Assembly: GCF_003268025.1 (NCBI RefSeq)
Contig: NZ_QLUW01000006.1
Location: 248,001 to 312,000 of the forward strand
DNA from: Paenibacillus montanisoli
GTDB taxonomy: Bacteria; Bacillota; Bacilli; Paenibacillales; Paenibacillaceae
Length of the DNA: 64,000 nt
Reading direction: 5' to 3'
Shown here: in pieces, positions 62,721 through 64,000 of the stretch
Layout: each line of letters starts with the position of its first letter
Numbering within the stretch: the stretch's first letter is position 1
Position numbers and translations under genes: made by a program
The notes under the pieces: generated by a model
Database searches by the model: none
What the model was told of the DNA's origin: nothing
The model's input: only the letters and a program-made list of their open reading frames with translations

Positions 62721-63261
62721 TAAGATGACAAGTTTCATGCCTTTTGACGAGCGCGGATTCGGTACGAATGACATTTTCCTGATTTCATGCATTATAGTGG
62801 TTTATGGAATCATGTTTCTGCTGCCCAAACGGTTTCCTCTTCCTGTTACGATTTTGTTGCTGTGTTTCAGCGCATCGATCGCCAGTATACTGGATAATTC
62901 AATCTCAGGTCATATTTTTGACTTGTACGATATTATGGACGGACCCCAATATTCGATTATGGATTTCATCGTATACCCGCTCTATGCGCCATTCGGGTAT
63001 TTTTTTATCTATGCCTATGATTTATTTCGGCTAAAAGGATTGCGGACAGTCGTATATATTTCGCTGTGTTCGTTGCTCTCCGTCGGATTCGAATGGTTAT
63101 GTTATAAGGCTGGCGTGTTCCACTATAAAAACGGATATCACCTATGGTATTCCTATCCTATATACTTGCTGTCGCAGACCGCTACCGTGTACTTTTATAA
63201 ATTTATTACAGGACAGTCGCAAAAAATGAATTCCAGCCCCTCAGTCGAAAGGGATAGGTAG
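62713..63261 (+). CDS. Multi-pass membrane protein, CBO0543-like
   Basis: About 180 residues with five to six membrane helices. Central motifs LDNSISGHIFDLYDIMDGPQYSIMDF and GFEWLCYKAGVFHYKNGYHLWYS are typical of CBO0543-type proteins of Bacillales. Starts at GTG 62713 (site AGAAGGG, short spacing) or ATG 62725. It partners with the preceding gene. Function unknown. Confidence 0.68.
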   Translation: MDSKMTSFMPFDERGFGTNDIFLISCIIVVYGIMFLLPKRFPLPVTILLLCFSASIASILDNSISGHIFDLYDIMDGPQYSIMDFIVYPLYAPFGYFFIYAYDLFRLKGLRTVVYISLCSLLSVGFEWLCYKAGVFHYKNGYHLWYSYPIYLLSQTATVYFYKFITGQSQKMNSSPSVERDR

Positions 63262-63280
63262 GATTTTGTTTATGGTCATG

Positions 63281-63310
63281 GAGGAGCCGCAGCGGCTCCT
63301 CTTTTTCTTT
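63281..63310. terminator. Intrinsic terminator between convergent genes
   Basis: A perfect ten-bp stem (63281-63290 with 63292-63301) around a single A, with TTTTTCTTT after it. Confidence 0.85.
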
Positions 63311-63323
63311 AAGTACCTAATAA

Positions 63324-63998
63324 TCAAACCCTTTGAAGAAACCAGATTGCTCCTAAAATAAAAATGACGATGGAGGAGTAGTTTACATATTTCCGATATG
63401 CCGAAAAACGAAACAGTCTTGTAAGAATAGGCAGCAAGAGCATGACGATAGCCAGTTGGACCACCTCAATGCCAATATTAAAACTAATAAGAGAGGCAGC
63501 TAAGTGCGTCCATGAGATGTTCATTTCTTTTAACAGATCTGCAAAGCCCATTCCATGTACTAACCCAAATAGAAACGTGATCACCCATCGACCAGATGTT
63601 TTGCCGCGAATGATATTTTCAACTGCAACATAACAAATGCTTAGCGCAATAGCCGGCTCGACAATATACGTTGGGATATTTAATATGCCTAACACGGCCA
63701 GGGTTAACGTAATCGTATGCGCTACTGTAAAAGCTGAGATCACAGCAACATATTGTTTGAGCGTCTGCTGGCGAATTAATAGAGCGAGTAAAAATAAAAG
63801 ATGGTCGTAACCGGTTAAAATGTGCTCCATGCCTAATGTAAAGAAAGACCACCAAGATGATATGGCTTTAGTCGAATGACTTTGCTGGCCTTGATCTAAC
63901 TGTTGCTCCGTAATTAACATCGTCCAGATCCGATCTTTTCCTCTTAAAACGGATTCACTAACGGAGCCATGGTTTTGGGACGTTAAGAAGTTGGTATA
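63324..63998 (-). CDS. HupE/UreJ-family membrane protein, cut by the window edge
   Basis: The C-terminal membrane domain of a HupE/UreJ_2-like protein: FFTLGMEHILTGYDHLLFLLALL, FTVAHTITLTLA, VENIIRG and FGLVHGMGFADLL, with the conserved His residues of the family. About six helices. An ATG at 63920 could start a 198-residue protein, but it has no ribosome binding site and the frame stays open to the window end, so the gene very probably continues with an extracellular N-terminal domain outside the window. Role in metal or other small-molecule handling is not proven. Confidence 0.8.
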   Translation of the reverse strand, partial: YTNFLTSQNHGSVSESVLRGKDRIWTMLITEQQLDQGQQSHSTKAISSWWSFFTLGMEHILTGYDHLLFLLALLIRQQTLKQYVAVISAFTVAHTITLTLAVLGILNIPTYIVEPAIALSICYVAVENIIRGKTSGRWVITFLFGLVHGMGFADLLKEMNISWTHLAASLISFNIGIEVVQLAIVMLLLPILTRLFRFSAYRKYVNYSSIVIFILGAIWFLQRV

Positions 63999-64000
63999 AG

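Overview
The window looks like a chromosomal segment of a spore-forming, GC-moderate Bacillota of the Paenibacillus type. The signs are an H-type small acid-soluble spore protein, Ku/LigD end joining, leucine T-boxes before leuA, a CIRCE-controlled groESL operon, Gram-positive ribosome binding sites, an ATPase-less LplB/YtcP/lipoprotein sugar transporter with a YesN-type AraC regulator, and a Tad pilus locus without an outer-membrane secretin. No rRNA or tRNA genes were found. The genus is an inference.

Layout. 1-3.5 kb: end of a sigma factor gene, HxlR regulator with divergent aldo/keto reductase, a small secreted protein, then two families of non-coding repeats. 3.5-7 kb: NHEJ genes (ku, ligase, polymerase; minus strand) and sspH. 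7-12.5 kb: yitT, then thiL-tsaE-tsaB-rimI-tsaD (thiamine and t6A tRNA modification). 13-25 kb: a cyclic-di-GMP-I riboswitch followed by a Tad/Flp pilus operon (DUF192, flp, prepilin peptidase, TadE/TadG-like, cpaB, cpaE, cpaF, tadB, tadC), an MshEN/GspE-like protein with eroded catalytic motifs, a receiver protein and an Ig-like adhesin. 25-27.4 kb: two tandem Leu T-boxes and leuA. 27.6-27.9 kb: a DnaA-box cluster. 28-36.3 kb: YhgE-like protein, ABC-F ATPase, formyl-THF cyclo-ligase, moaC-mog-moeA-like, tatA-tatC. 36.3-38.5 kb: groES-groEL.

From 38.5 to about 61.2 kb the character changes to an accessory region. Three same-strand remnants of tyrosine-recombinase C-termini (38.6, 53.5 and 61.1 kb) delimit two blocks. 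The first is a polysaccharide-utilisation locus: a GH141-like beta-helix protein, ABC permeases and solute-binding lipoprotein, a YesN-type regulator, an unassigned toroid-like protein, a GH105 hydrolase and an SGNH hydrolase. Its promoters share a direct-repeat element. The second is an AraC regulator followed by a membrane di-iron hydroxylase, Rieske ferredoxin, ferredoxin reductase and a ferritin-like di-iron protein, resembling the rhizopine moc electron chain with an extra component. The window ends with small membrane proteins, an ankyrin protein and a HupE-like gene cut by the window edge.

The most interesting signals are: (1) c-di-GMP control of the Tad pilus apparently at two levels, an RNA riboswitch and an MshEN-bearing degenerate ATPase; (2) the four-gene di-iron oxidation cassette; (3) the shared direct-repeat operator of the carbohydrate locus; (4) the three integrase remnants; (5) the DnaA-box cluster. 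All assignments come from reading the sequence; no database search was run.
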